Source: CAWKCE01 sp032127035
GTDB taxonomy: Bacteria > Actinomycetota > Actinomycetes > JAHEKZ01
DNA: 64,000 nucleotides
Assembly: GCA_963848085.1 (NCBI GenBank)
Contig: CAWKCE010000005.1
Location: forward strand, 682,001 to 746,000
Direction: 5' to 3'
This document shows positions 50,240 through 59,398 of the stretch, piece after piece. Under the pieces are notes generated by a model. The model was not told the DNA's origin, did no database searches, and saw only the letters and a list, made by a program, of their open reading frames with translations. The first letter of the stretch is position 1; each line of letters opens with the position of its first letter. Both the position numbers and the translations under genes were made by a program.

Positions 50240-51195
50240 GTGGACGGCGAAGCCAGTGACTTCCGGCCGCAGGATCCAGGGTTCGTCCGCAACCCCTACG
50301 CCGTCTTCGACCAGTACCGGTCGGCCGGCCGGGCGCTCCGGCATGCCGACACCGGGATGTGGCTCGCGTTCCGACACGCCGACGCGGACGCAGTCCTGCG
50401 GAGTCGTTCGCTCGGCCGCATCTTCACGACGCGAGAGCCGGCCGACGTGTGGGACACGTTCAACTGGCTGCACGCCGACTCCATCCTGGACTCCGAGCCG
50501 CCGAAACACACCCGGCTGCGCGCCCTCGTCGCCAAGGCCTTCGCGCGTGGTCACGTCGAGCGGCTGCGGCCCCGCGTCCGGGAGCTGGCGTCCGGCCTGT
50601 TGGACGAGGTCGAGCCGGGCGGGCGCATGGATGTGATTACCGACTACGCCGAGCCGTTGCCGGTCATGGTGATCGCCGAGCTGCTCGGCATTCCGGAGGA
50701 CGAGCGGGCGCCCCTGCGCCCGTGGTCCCAAGACATCGTGCGGATGTACGAGTACGAGCGAACCGACGCGCAGGAGGCGCGGGCGCGACGGTCGTGCGAC
50801 GAGTTCGCCACCTACGTGGTGGAGCTGGCGGCTCGACGACGAGCTGCACCGGAAGACGACCTCGTCACCCATCTGGTTCAGGTGGAGGAGGCTGGCGAGA
50901 AGCTCGACGAACGCGAGCTCGTCGCCACCTGCGTGCTGCTCCTGAACGCCGGCCACGAGGCCAGCGTGAACGTTTCGGCAACGGCATTGCGGCGTTGTTC
51001 GACTTCCCCGAGCAGCTGGACCGGTACCGCGCCGACCCGTGGCCGTTGGCCGAGACGGCAGTGGAGGAGTTCCTGCGGTACGACGCGCCGCTGCAGCTGT
51101 TCGAGCGCTTCCCCGGCCTGGCCCCGGACGGTGATCCGGCCCCCCGCCACACGTTCGTCCTGCGCGGCTACCAGAGTCTGCCGGTGACCTGGTGA
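50240..51195 (+). pseudogene. Cytochrome P450 pseudogene: frameshift plus loss of the haem-binding region
   Basis: The frame from GTG 50240 encodes P450 helices to the I-helix (LLLNAGHEASVNV). It then shifts at about 50971-50976 into another frame that continues GNGIAALFDFPEQLDRY to the K-helix ExxR (VEEFLRYDAPLQLFERF). From there it jumps directly to the normal C-terminus (HTFVLRG, SLPVTW). About 80-90 residues between K-helix and C-terminus are missing, including the Cys haem-ligand loop. The total is about 318 codons instead of about 400. The junction lies in a short LFERF/P segment. Without the Cys loop it cannot be an active P450, whatever the cause of the frameshift. Confidence 0.85.
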
Positions 51196-52283
51196 TCGGT
51201 CCCGACTCCGCGGTCCCGTCACACCCCCTGCTTGACGCGGCAGCGCCGCTGTTCGCGTCCGTTGCGGCCGACGCCGAGGCGATCGACGTCGACGGGGTCG
51301 CCAGCGCCCACGTCCGCGCTCTCGCTGACGTCGGGTTTCTGGGAGCGTGGGCACCGGTGGACGTCGGGGGCGGCGGGGCGCCGCCGGCTGTCGTCCGTGA
51401 GCTCGTCGAGCAGCTGTCCGGTGCCTCCGGGGCGCTGTGGTTCGTCGCCACGCAGCACCGGTCTCCAGCGGAGGTCGCGCTCACGACGGGCAACGTCGCG
51501 CTGCGCGACCGGTGGGCTCGGCCACTGGCCTCGGGGGCCGCCCTGGGCGCCGTCGCGTTCGCCCATCTGCGACGGCCCGGCCCACCGAGCGTGCTTGCCG
51601 AGCGCGCTTCGTCCGGCTGGGTGGTCAGCGGACGGCTGGACTGGGTGACGTCGTGGGGGCTGGCCGACGTGCTGCTGCTCATGGCCGAGACCAGCGACGG
51701 GCAGGTTGTCCAGTCGCTCGTCCCGGCGACCGAACGGCCCGGGTTGGACGTCACGGGTCGATTGGCGCTGGCGGCGATGGGAGCGACCTCGACCGTCGGC
51801 GTGACCTTGGACCGGATGCTGGTCTCCGACCATGAGGTGGCACGGATTCTGCCCAAGTCGGAGTGGGCGGCCCGCGACGCCGAGCGCACGTCGAACGCGG
51901 CCCCGGCGTCGTTCGGCTTGGCCCGAGCCGCCCTTGCCCGGCTGGCGGCGACGTCGACCCGACGGGGCTCGGCAGCCGGCGGAGACCTGGCAGCCGCCCT
52001 GCGTGAGCGACTGGTCGTGGTGCGGCGCCGCGCCTACCAGCTCATCGACGACACCCCGGCCGCAGACGCTCTCGACGAGCGCGTGCGGCTGCGGGCGGAG
52101 TCGCTGGACCTCGCGCACCGGGCTTCGGTGGCGCTGGTCACGACCGAGGCGGGGCGGGCGATGTTGGTGGAGTCCCCGGCGCAGCGCTGGGCACGCGAGG
52201 CACTGTTCCACCTGGTCCAGGCCCAGACCGGAGCCCTGCGGGAGGAGCTCCTGGGATCCTGGCGGCGGGGACTGCCCGGCTGA
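51192..52283 (+). CDS. Acyl-CoA dehydrogenase-like protein
   Basis: A 363-residue protein with the acyl-CoA dehydrogenase plan: N-terminal helices with LADVGFLGAWAPVDVGGGGA, a middle beta domain (about 115-215, SSGWVVSGRLDWVTSWGLAD) and a C-terminal helical bundle. The catalytic Glu/YEGT segment of true dehydrogenases is not visible, and the end is short, so it may be a divergent flavin-dependent or inactive member. The GTG start overlaps the P450 pseudogene stop, pointing to an original operon. Confidence 0.7.
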   Translation: MIGPDSAVPSHPLLDAAAPLFASVAADAEAIDVDGVASAHVRALADVGFLGAWAPVDVGGGGAPPAVVRELVEQLSGASGALWFVATQHRSPAEVALTTGNVALRDRWARPLASGAALGAVAFAHLRRPGPPSVLAERASSGWVVSGRLDWVTSWGLADVLLLMAETSDGQVVQSLVPATERPGLDVTGRLALAAMGATSTVGVTLDRMLVSDHEVARILPKSEWAARDAERTSNAAPASFGLARAALARLAATSTRRGSAAGGDLAAALRERLVVVRRRAYQLIDDTPAADALDERVRLRAESLDLAHRASVALVTTEAGRAMLVESPAQRWAREALFHLVQAQTGALREELLGSWRRGLPG

Positions 52284-52317
52284 CAGCCGCGGTCCACCCT
52301 CGTGCGAGGCTGCCGGC

Positions 52318-53090
52318 ATGAGCACAGCACTGGTGACCGGGCCGACCTCTGGGATCGGCAATGCCTTCGCACGCCGACTGGCGTCGGACGGGTACGACCT
52401 CGTCCTCGTCGCCCGCGACGCAGAGCGCCTGGCCGACCTCGCCGACGAGCTGCGGAGCCGGGGAGTGGGCGCCGAGGTGATCGTGGCCGACCTGTCCGAT
52501 CGCGAGCAGCTCGCGGTCGTCGAGAAGCGGCTGCGCGACCCGGAGCGTCCGGTAGACCTCTGGTCAACAACGCGGGCTTCGTGCTCAACCAGCGGTTCGT
52601 CGATGCGCCGGTGGAGGACGAGCAGCGTCAGCTCGACGTCCTGGTCACCGCGGTGCTCCGGCTCAGCCACGCCGCGGCCGGACCTATGGCGGAGCGAGGG
52701 CACGGGGCGATCATCAACGTGTCGAGCGTGGCGTCCTTCCTCCCGTTCGGCACCTACGGCGCCGCCAAGTCGTGGGTGACCGCGTTCTCACAGGCGCTCG
52801 CGAGCCAGCTGGGCCGTCGTGGCGTCCGGGTCATGGCGCTGTGCGCCGGGTTCGTGCGTACCGAGTTCCAGGAGCGGGCCGGGATCGAGGTCGGGCAGTC
52901 ACGTGAGTGGATCTGGCTGGACGTTGACGACCTGGTGTCCGCCGCGCTGTCTGACCTGGCGAGAGGCAAGGTCATCTCCGTCCCGGGATGGCAGTACAAG
53001 GCCGTGGCAGGCGCCACCCAGCTGGTCCCCCGGGGTGCGATCGGCCAGCTCGCTCGCCTGCGACGTCGGGTGGTCGGGGGGCGGCGGTGA
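52318..53090 (+). pseudogene. Short-chain dehydrogenase, split by one frameshift near 52558-52562
   Basis: The first frame gives MSTALVTGPTSGIGNAFARR up to LRDPERPVDL, and the second frame gives VNNAGFVLNQRF, the catalytic Ser/Tyr/Lys part (NVSSVASFLPFGTYGAAKSW) and the C-terminus to 53090. One added C in GACCTCTGG (making CTC CTG) would restore the standard DLLVNNAG motif and a complete protein of about 257 residues. Apart from this shift the gene looks intact, so a sequencing error is as likely as a true mutation. The stop overlaps the next gene. Confidence 0.78.
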
Positions 53091-54085
53091 GCCCCCGCCT
53101 CCTGGTGGTCGGCGGCACCCAGTTCTTGGGTCGCCACGTCGTGGACGACGCGGTCCGCCGTGGCTACTCGGTGACGACGTTCAACCGCGGCGTGACCGGG
53201 CTCGACGACCCGCGGGTGGAGGCACTTCACGGCGATCGCACCGAGGAGAAGGCCTGGACCGAGGTCGTCACTCGAGGCCCGTTCGACCTGGTCGTCGACA
53301 CCTGCGGGTACGTGCCGCGAGTCGTGCTCGCCTCGGCCCGAGCGCTGGAGCCGGTGGCGGACCGCTACGTGTTCGTGTCGAGCATCTCCGCCCATCCCGA
53401 GCCATACGACGTCCCGATGTCCGCGGCGTCGGCGGTGTCGACGTGCGCCCCGGACGCTGGCCCGGACGACGGCGACTACGGAGTCCTGAAGGCCGGGTGC
53501 GAGAACGCGGTCAGCTCGGTGTTCGGTCGCCGGGGGACCGTGGTCCGGCCGGGCCTGATCCTCGGCCCGTGGGAGAGCATCGGGCGGCTGCCGTGGTGGC
53601 TCGACCGGATGTCCCGCGGCGGGGAGGTGCTCGCCCCGGGTGCCGATAACCGCCCCTTTCAGGCGGTCGACGCCCGTGACCTCGCGGCGTTCTGCCTGAC
53701 GGCCGGTGAGGTCGGCGCTGCCGGACCCTTCGACGTGGTGTGCCATCCGGGGCGCGACAGCTGGGGAGACCTGCTCGCGCTGGCCGCGGACGCGACCGGC
53801 GGTGGGGCGACGCTGCGCTGGGTCGATGACCAGACCCTGCTGGACGCCGGCGTGGAGCCGTGGAGCGAGCTGCCGATGTGGCTGCCGCCAGACCCGGCGT
53901 TCGCGCACTTCCTTGACGTCGACCCCAGCCACGCCGAGGCAGCAGGGCTGCGGTGCCGGCCGCTGGCCGAGACGGTGGCCGAGACGTGGTCGTGGCAGCA
54001 GTCGCTCACGGAGCCGTTCCGGATCGCCGAGGGGCATGGCTTGGACGCGGAGAAGGAGTCGGCGCTGCTGAGGTTGTCGCCGTGA
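53087..54085 (+). CDS. NAD-dependent epimerase/dehydratase (extended SDR)
   Basis: A 332-residue extended SDR with the cofactor loop LVVGGTQFLGRHVVDDAVRR at the N-terminus, FNRG after strand beta2, VSSISAHPEPYD and a YGVLKAGCE motif supplying the catalytic Tyr/Lys. The C-terminal part binds a substrate. This pattern (GGTQFLGRH ... YGVLK) is found in the CSP41/isoflavone-reductase-like branch of atypical epimerases. GTG start overlaps the SDR stop. Substrate unknown. Confidence 0.82.
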   Translation: MSPRLLVVGGTQFLGRHVVDDAVRRGYSVTTFNRGVTGLDDPRVEALHGDRTEEKAWTEVVTRGPFDLVVDTCGYVPRVVLASARALEPVADRYVFVSSISAHPEPYDVPMSAASAVSTCAPDAGPDDGDYGVLKAGCENAVSSVFGRRGTVVRPGLILGPWESIGRLPWWLDRMSRGGEVLAPGADNRPFQAVDARDLAAFCLTAGEVGAAGPFDVVCHPGRDSWGDLLALAADATGGGATLRWVDDQTLLDAGVEPWSELPMWLPPDPAFAHFLDVDPSHAEAAGLRCRPLAETVAETWSWQQSLTEPFRIAEGHGLDAEKESALLRLSP

Positions 54086-54101
54086 CGGCCAGGCGGGAAG
54101 C

Positions 54102-54821
54102 TCAGCTTCCGCCGACCATCTGGCGCGCCAGCTCGTCCAGCGCGAACGCCACTTCTGCTGGGTCGGTGACCGCAGCGAAGTGGTGGCTCGGCACCGTTCT
54201 GACCGGCCACCCTCGAAGCCGTGCCGTCGCTGCTGGCTGGTCGTAGGCGGCTGACAGCTGCAGGTAGGTGACCGGCGCGTCTGGCCAGTCCTCAGGAAGG
54301 GGCAGCGGCTCGGTGAAGAAGTCGAGCCGGCGCGGACGGAGCGTGGCAAGCACGGTCGCACGAGCGGCCGGGTCGGTGATCTCGCCGGACAGCTCAGCGT
54401 CCGTCCACTCCGGGAAGGCCCCGCCGCCCTCGAGGTGCTCGGCAAGCCGTGCCGCCGCGGCTCCGTCCTCGAGCCGCATCACGTCGAGCCGGGTGGACGT
54501 CCGCGCGACCCGCGGCAGCATGGCGTCGACGAGCAGGTAGCCGGACACCGGGCGCTGTGCAGCGTTCCGGGCGAAGCCGATCTGCGGGAGCAGTGGGCCC
54601 GCTCCGCTGTGCCCGACGAGCACGCATGCACCGGAGCCAACCGATCCGAGCACCGCCTGCGCGGCGGCAGCCACGTAGCGGCCCGCGTACGGCGGGACGT
54701 CGTCGGTGTCGATGTTCGGGGCGATGACGTCCCAGCCCAGCGAGCGCAGCTGGTCGGGGAGGGAGCCCCAGGCGCCCGCCGTGGTGAGCGGCGAGTGCAG
54801 CAGGACCAGGGTCGGTGGCAC
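54102..54821 (-). CDS. Alpha/beta-hydrolase
   Basis: A 239-residue alpha/beta hydrolase with LVLLHSPLTTAGAWGSLP at the oxyanion region, the nucleophile elbow VLVGHSGAGPLLPQ (Ser in GHSGAG) and a late His (VPSHHFAAVTDP). The pattern resembles small esterases and EstX-like enzymes. GTG start is 6 nt after a -10-like CACAAT. Convergent with the epimerase gene. Substrate unknown. Confidence 0.82.
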   Translation of the reverse strand: MPPTLVLLHSPLTTAGAWGSLPDQLRSLGWDVIAPNIDTDDVPPYAGRYVAAAAQAVLGSVGSGACVLVGHSGAGPLLPQIGFARNAAQRPVSGYLLVDAMLPRVARTSTRLDVMRLEDGAAAARLAEHLEGGGAFPEWTDAELSGEITDPAARATVLATLRPRRLDFFTEPLPLPEDWPDAPVTYLQLSAAYDQPAATARLRGWPVRTVPSHHFAAVTDPAEVAFALDELARQMVGGS

Positions 54822-54827
54822 CAGGCA

Positions 54828-54833
54828 ATTGTG
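54828..54833 (-). promoter_or_regulatory. -10 hexamer CACAAT of the hydrolase gene
   Basis: On the minus strand CACAAT is followed by 6 nt and the GTG at 54821, the same hexamer and spacing as in front of the MatB-like gene. Confidence 0.45.
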
Positions 54834-54842
54834 GGGCGGTGG

Positions 54843-55901
54843 TCAGCCCACGTCGCGCCGGGTGAACGACAGCGCCGCCGGGACGGCGACGACCGTGAGG
54901 TAGACCAGGACGGTGAGCAGCGCCCGCCCGTTGGTCAGCTGCACCATGGTCGTCACCGTCTCCAGGCCCCCGTTGAGCTGCTCCTCGTACTGTCGTCCGG
55001 GAACCTCCAGCCCGCCCGGCGCCACGAACGCGACCGAGTTGGTGGTGAGCATGTACGCCTCGGAGCCGAACCTGATCAGGCCGATGCGCACCGCGTTCTC
55101 CACGAACACCAGGTACACGAAGGCGGTGCCCAGGGAGGCGCCGGTGTTGCGCACCAGCATGGCGATGGCGTAGCCGAACGTCGCCGCGATGACGACGAGG
55201 ACCAGTCCCCGTCCGGCGGTTCCCGCCAGCTCGCCGTAGAACCCGCTGGGCAGGGTCGAGTCAGGAATCCCGCGGAGCCACCCGGTGATGGCCCCCATGG
55301 CAAGACCGGTCGCCATCGCGACGGCTGCCGTCGCGGCGGTGACCAGTGCCAGGGCGAGCCACTTGATCGTGAGCAGCCGGAGCCGTCGGGGCTCCCACAG
55401 CAGCTGCAGCGTCATGGACCGCGACGACCACTCCGCACCACCGCTGCTGGCGCCGAGGACGAACGCGAGGGCGGCACCTGCCATCGTCACCGCGATGGCG
55501 ACGGCCGGCAGGCCCTGCGACGTGTCGTACCGCGGGTCGCTGTAGAACCAGTCACGCTGGGGCTTGTCGCGCTCGTAGTCGGGCGCCGGACCGCACTGAC
55601 GGTCGACCGACTCGCCCTCCGGCAGCTGGGCGACACACTGGTCCCAACCCCGTTGGTACTGGGGGAACTGCTTGTCCCAGTTCTGCAGCTCCCGCTCGTA
55701 CTGGGCCACCGCGTCCGGGGGCGGCACGGCGGACCGTCCTGCGGCGAGGAACACGATGCCGCTCACCAGGATGATCCCGACGAGAAGGACCAGCGTCAGC
55801 GCGCGGTAGAGCCGCCGGTGGGTGAGCCGGGACAGCTCGCTGCGCAGCTGGGGCACGGCCCGGTTGGGAGGCGTCGACAGCGGAGTGAGCAGGGTGGTCA
55901 T
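54843..55901 (-). CDS. ABC transporter permease
   Basis: A 352-residue permease of the ABC-2 type. One helix (YRALTLVLLVGIILVSGIVF) is followed by an extracytoplasmic charged loop (about 65-140) and five further helices (for example VTMAGAALAFVLGASSG, VVIAATFGYAIAMLVR, ALLTVLVYLTVVAVPAALSF). It works with the ATPase encoded just upstream; the start ATG overlaps that gene's stop. Likely an exporter; substrate unknown. Confidence 0.85.
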   Translation of the reverse strand: MTTLLTPLSTPPNRAVPQLRSELSRLTHRRLYRALTLVLLVGIILVSGIVFLAAGRSAVPPPDAVAQYERELQNWDKQFPQYQRGWDQCVAQLPEGESVDRQCGPAPDYERDKPQRDWFYSDPRYDTSQGLPAVAIAVTMAGAALAFVLGASSGGAEWSSRSMTLQLLWEPRRLRLLTIKWLALALVTAATAAVAMATGLAMGAITGWLRGIPDSTLPSGFYGELAGTAGRGLVLVVIAATFGYAIAMLVRNTGASLGTAFVYLVFVENAVRIGLIRFGSEAYMLTTNSVAFVAPGGLEVPGRQYEEQLNGGLETVTTMVQLTNGRALLTVLVYLTVVAVPAALSFTRRDVG

Positions 55902-56830
55902 GCCGGGCTCCCCTCGTCGAGCCCGGACCCTTCGGTGAGGGTGAGGAACGCCTGCTCGAGGTCGGCCTGCACGGGCATCAGCCACGACGCGTACAGCTGC
56001 TGCTCGGCAAGGGCGCGGACCACGACGGCGCCGTCGGGCACCTGGTCGACGAGGAGGCCCTGCCCGTCGTCGGTCACCTGGAAGCCGGCGGCCCGGAGGA
56101 CCTGTGCCGCTCGGGGGGCGTCACCGATGCCCACCCGGATGGCACCGGTCGCCTGCGCCGCGAGCACGTCGGCGACGCGCCCACCGGCGATGTACTTGCC
56201 CCTCGCCAGGATCGTGACGTCGTCGCAGATCTGCTGCACCTCGGCGAGCAGGTGTGACGACAAGAAGACGGTGACTGCGTCGTCGCCCAGGCGTCGCAGC
56301 AGCTCGCGGACCTCCTTCATGCCGGCCGGGTCCAGCCCGTTGCTCGGCTCGTCCAGCACGAGCAGCTTGGGCCGCTTGAGCAGCGCCGCCGCGATGCCCA
56401 GCCGTTGACGCATGCCCAACGAGTAGCCCTTGACCCGCTCCGCGGCGGCGTCGCGCAGGCCGACGAGCTCCAGTACCTCGTCGACGCGCTGTTCAGGGAG
56501 GGACGCCGCCGTGGCCAGCAGCCGCAGGTTGAGCCGCCCGGTATACGCCGGGAAGAAGGCGGGGCTCTCGAGCAGCACACCGACGTCGCCGACGACGGTG
56601 GGCAGGGCGTTCGGAACGTCGGTGCCGAGCAACCGCATCGAGCCGCTGTCGGCACGGGCGAGCCCGAGCAGGCAGCGCAGGGTGGTCGTCTTGCCCGATC
56701 CGTTCGGGCCGAGGAAGCCGTGGACTCCGCCCTCCTCGACGACGAGCTCCAGCCCGTCGAGAGCCGCCTTGGGCTTCTTGCCTCGACGCCGGTAAGTCTT
56801 GCGAACGTCGTGCGCCTCGATCACTGCCAC
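55898..56830 (-). CDS. ABC transporter ATP-binding protein
   Basis: A 310-residue export-type ATPase with Walker A GPNGSGKTT, signature YSLGMRQRLGIA, Walker B LLVLDEPSNGLD and switch His (FLSSHLLAEV). The family resembles BcrA/CcmA-type drug or lantibiotic exporters. GTG start at 56830; the GTG two codons later is also possible. It forms an operon with the permease (4-base overlap) and is divergent from pyrE. Confidence 0.92.
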   Translation of the reverse strand: MAVIEAHDVRKTYRRRGKKPKAALDGLELVVEEGGVHGFLGPNGSGKTTTLRCLLGLARADSGSMRLLGTDVPNALPTVVGDVGVLLESPAFFPAYTGRLNLRLLATAASLPEQRVDEVLELVGLRDAAAERVKGYSLGMRQRLGIAAALLKRPKLLVLDEPSNGLDPAGMKEVRELLRRLGDDAVTVFLSSHLLAEVQQICDDVTILARGKYIAGGRVADVLAAQATGAIRVGIGDAPRAAQVLRAAGFQVTDDGQGLLVDQVPDGAVVVRALAEQQLYASWLMPVQADLEQAFLTLTEGSGLDEGSPA

Positions 56831-56887
56831 GCGGGCCCCCGTTCTGAGGTGAGTGGCAACCTACCCCGACCTCACACCCGCCCCCGC

Positions 56888-56893
56888 TAGGTT
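56888..56893 (+). promoter_or_regulatory. -10 hexamer TAGGTT of pyrE
   Basis: TAGGTT is followed by 7 nt and the GTG of pyrE; leaderless spacing. The region is only about 70 bp wide between two divergent genes. Confidence 0.5.
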
Positions 56894-56900
56894 GAGCGGC

Positions 56901-57437
56901 GTGGCCGATCGCGACGCGTTACTCCAACAGATCCAGGACAAGGCCGTCGTCCGCGGCCGCGTCGTGCTGTCGTCCGGCAAGGAGGCCGACTACTACGTCG
57001 ACCTGCGGCGCGTAACCCTGGACGCGCAGGCCGCCCCGCTGGTGGGGTCGGTGATGCTCGACCTCACGGCGGACCTGGACTTCGACGCCGTGGGTGGTCT
57101 CACCTTGGGCGCCGACCCGGTCGCTACCGCCATGCTCCATGCCGCCGCTGCGCGTGGTCGTCGGCTCGACGCGTTCGTGGTCCGCAAGGCAGAGAAGCAG
57201 CACGGCCTGCAGCGTCGTATCGAAGGCCCGGACGTCGCCGGCCGCCGAGTACTCGCCGTCGAGGACACGTCGACCACGGGCGGATCCGTCCTGGCCGCGG
57301 TCGAGGCACTTCGAGAGGCGGGCGCCGAGGTGGTCGCGGTGGCGGTGATCGTGGAGCGCGGTGCGGCGCCGACCGTCCAGGGGGCAGGTCTGGAGTACCG
57401 GGCGGTGTTCCAGCCGGCTGACCTGGGTCTCGGGTAG
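56901..57437 (+). CDS. pyrE: Orotate phosphoribosyltransferase
   Basis: A 178-residue phosphoribosyltransferase with SGKEADYYVDLRRVTLD at the N-terminus, GLTLGADPVA, the flexible-loop VVRKAEKQHGLQRRIEG and the PRPP-binding motif VLAVEDTSTTGGS. It makes OMP from orotate and PRPP in pyrimidine synthesis. The GTG at 56901 gives the length known for mycobacterial PyrE (about 179); a longer in-frame start at 56853 adds an unlikely extension. Confidence 0.94.
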   Translation: MADRDALLQQIQDKAVVRGRVVLSSGKEADYYVDLRRVTLDAQAAPLVGSVMLDLTADLDFDAVGGLTLGADPVATAMLHAAAARGRRLDAFVVRKAEKQHGLQRRIEGPDVAGRRVLAVEDTSTTGGSVLAAVEALREAGAEVVAVAVIVERGAAPTVQGAGLEYRAVFQPADLGLG

Positions 57438-57440
57438 ACC

Positions 57441-58160
57441 GTGGAGTGGCTCGGCTTCGTCGTGCTGGCCCTCGCCGTCGCCGCCGTATGTGCGGTACTG
57501 GTGCTGGTTGCCGTCCTCGAGCACCGCCGCGTCAGCGAGCTCCGCGCCGAATGCCTGCGCCGGGGCTGGACCTACCGGGCGGAGGACCTGTCGCTCGTGG
57601 ACCGCTGGACCGCGGGCCCGTTCGGCACCGGGCAGACCCGACGCGCGCGGCACGTCGTGAGCGGCCGGAACGGCGATCGTGCTTTCCTGGCGTTCGAGTA
57701 CAGCTACAAGCGCTCGTCCGGGTCAGGTGACCAGCGGCGCACGACCACCTACCGGTTCACCGTGTGCACGTTGGGACTGCCGGTGCCGCTGCCGATGCTG
57801 CGCGTCGACCCCGAGGGCTGGGTGAGCAGGTTCACCGATGCGGTCGGGATCATGGACCAGGTCGATGTCGAGAGCGAGGCGTTCAACCGGGCTTTCGCCG
57901 TGCGGGCGACTGACCGGAAGTTCGCCTACGACGTGCTCCATCCTCGTCATCTGGAGCTTCTCCTGGCGGGCGACCGAATGGGCTGGTGGATCGAGGGAAC
58001 CGAGATCCTGTCGTCCGCCGAGCGCAGGCTCGATCTGGGGCGGGTGGACGGGACGCTCACGGGGCTCGCTCGCGTCGTGGACCAGATCCCGGGCTTCGTC
58101 TGGCGTGATCGGGGATACGATCCAGACGGTCCGTCCCCGCAACCGAGGAGTGCGAAATGA
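57441..58160 (+). CDS. Membrane protein beside LemA (DUF3137-like)
   Basis: A 239-residue protein with one N-terminal helix (LGFVVLALAVAAVCAVLVLVA) and a soluble domain: RAFLAFEYSYKRSSGSGDQR, then FNRAFAVRATDRKFAYDVLH. The pattern matches proteins that commonly sit next to LemA (DUF3137 group), of unknown function. GTG start 3 bases after pyrE stop; its stop overlaps the LemA gene start, so it is coupled to both. Confidence 0.7.
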   Translation: MEWLGFVVLALAVAAVCAVLVLVAVLEHRRVSELRAECLRRGWTYRAEDLSLVDRWTAGPFGTGQTRRARHVVSGRNGDRAFLAFEYSYKRSSGSGDQRRTTTYRFTVCTLGLPVPLPMLRVDPEGWVSRFTDAVGIMDQVDVESEAFNRAFAVRATDRKFAYDVLHPRHLELLLAGDRMGWWIEGTEILSSAERRLDLGRVDGTLTGLARVVDQIPGFVWRDRGYDPDGPSPQPRSAK

Positions 58161-58717
58161 CGTGGGTTCTGCTGGGGATCGTGGCGCTCGTGGTCTTTGC
58201 CGGGATCTGGGTCGCGGTCACGTACAACGGTTTCGTCCGGCTCCGGAACCTCGTGCAGGAGTCGTGGCGACAGATCGACGTCGAGCTCCACCGGCGCCAT
58301 GACCTCATCCCGAACCTGGTCGAGACCGTCAAGGGGTACGCGGGTCACGAGCGCGGGACGCTCGAGGCGGTGACGGTGGCGCGCACCGTGGCGGCAGCAC
58401 CCGGATCCACGCCCGCTGAGCAGGCGCAGCAGGAGAACATGCTGACCGGCGCGCTGCGGCAGCTGTTCGCCGTAGCCGAGGCCTATCCCGACCTCAAGGC
58501 CAACACGAACTTCCTCGACCTGCAGCGGCAGCTCGCCGAGACAGAGGACCGCATCGCGGCCGGCCGGCGCTTCTACAACGCGAACGTGCGGACGTTGAAC
58601 ACCAAGGTGCAGAGCTTCCCGGACAACGTCGTTGCGGGGATGTTCCACTTCGTCGAGGCGGAGTACTTCGAGGCCGAGGACCCGGACGTCCGGCGCGCAC
58701 CCGAGGTCCGCTTCTGA
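58157..58717 (+). CDS. LemA-family protein
   Basis: A 186-residue LemA protein: a short N-terminal transmembrane helix (VLLGIVALVVFAGIWVAVTYN) followed by a helical bundle with the family motif NLVQESWRQIDVELHRRHD and LIPNLVETVKGYAGHERGTL, and NVRTLNTKVQSFP near the C-terminus. The family is widespread and poorly understood, with a large part outside or beneath the membrane. ATG start overlaps the preceding gene's stop. Confidence 0.92.
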   Translation: MTWVLLGIVALVVFAGIWVAVTYNGFVRLRNLVQESWRQIDVELHRRHDLIPNLVETVKGYAGHERGTLEAVTVARTVAAAPGSTPAEQAQQENMLTGALRQLFAVAEAYPDLKANTNFLDLQRQLAETEDRIAAGRRFYNANVRTLNTKVQSFPDNVVAGMFHFVEAEYFEAEDPDVRRAPEVRF

Positions 58718-58733
58718 CCGACGTCAGCCGTCG

Positions 58734-59360
58734 TCAGACCGTGCGTCGGGCGCGGCGCAGCTCGAAGTAGATCGGGATCACCGACAGCAGCACCACCGCA
58801 ATCAGGATGTACTCGATGTTGTTCTTGATGAAGGCGATGTTGCCGAGGTAGTAGCCGAGCAGCGTGACGCCGACCCCCCACAGCACCCCACCGATCACTG
58901 TGTAGAAGGCAAAAGGTCCGTAGCGCATGCGAGCCGCACCGGCCATGGCGGTGATGAAGGTGCGGACGATGGGTACGAAACGGGCGAGCACGATTGCCCG
59001 GGCGCCGTAGCGGTCGAAGAAGTGCTTCGTGCGTTCGACGTACTCGCGGCGGAAGAACCGGGACTCCTCCCGGTTGAACACCGCGGGTCCGAACTTGTAC
59101 CCGATCCAGTACCCGGTCAGGTTGCCGACGATGGCGGCGATCGTGATGAGCAGGCAGACCAGCCAGATCGGGGTGTCGATGAACCCGGTGGCGACGAGGA
59201 TGCCGGCGGTGAACAGCAGCGAGTCACCGGGCAGGAAGAACCCGATCAGCAGCCCACACTCGGCGAAGACGATGGCGAGGATGGCAAGAAGCGCCCAAGG
59301 CCCGAAGGACTCCAGGAGCGACTGGGGGTCTAACCACTGCGGGCCGAGCATTCGTGACAT
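58734..59360 (-). CDS. DedA/SNARE-associated membrane protein
   Basis: A 208-residue DedA-family protein with the hallmark sequence VFAECGLLIGFFLPGDSLLF and, later, FFDRYGARAIVLARFVPIVR and TFITAMAGAARMRYGPFAFY. About five hydrophobic segments, including re-entrant loops, are present. DedA proteins are thought to be proton-linked lipid (undecaprenyl-phosphate) transporters or flippases. ATG 59360 or 59351. It is convergent with the LemA gene and divergent from the SpoU methylase. Confidence 0.93.
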   Translation of the reverse strand: MSRMLGPQWLDPQSLLESFGPWALLAILAIVFAECGLLIGFFLPGDSLLFTAGILVATGFIDTPIWLVCLLITIAAIVGNLTGYWIGYKFGPAVFNREESRFFRREYVERTKHFFDRYGARAIVLARFVPIVRTFITAMAGAARMRYGPFAFYTVIGGVLWGVGVTLLGYYLGNIAFIKNNIEYILIAVVLLSVIPIYFELRRARRTV

Positions 59361-59384
59361 CCGCGCAGCGTAGCCGCCGGCCTC

Positions 59385-59390
59385 TACCCT
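59385..59390 (+). promoter_or_regulatory. -10 hexamer TACCCT of the SpoU gene
   Basis: TACCCT lies 8 nt before the ATG at 59399, suggesting a leaderless or near-leaderless transcript. Confidence 0.4.
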
Positions 59391-59398
59391 TCCGGACC

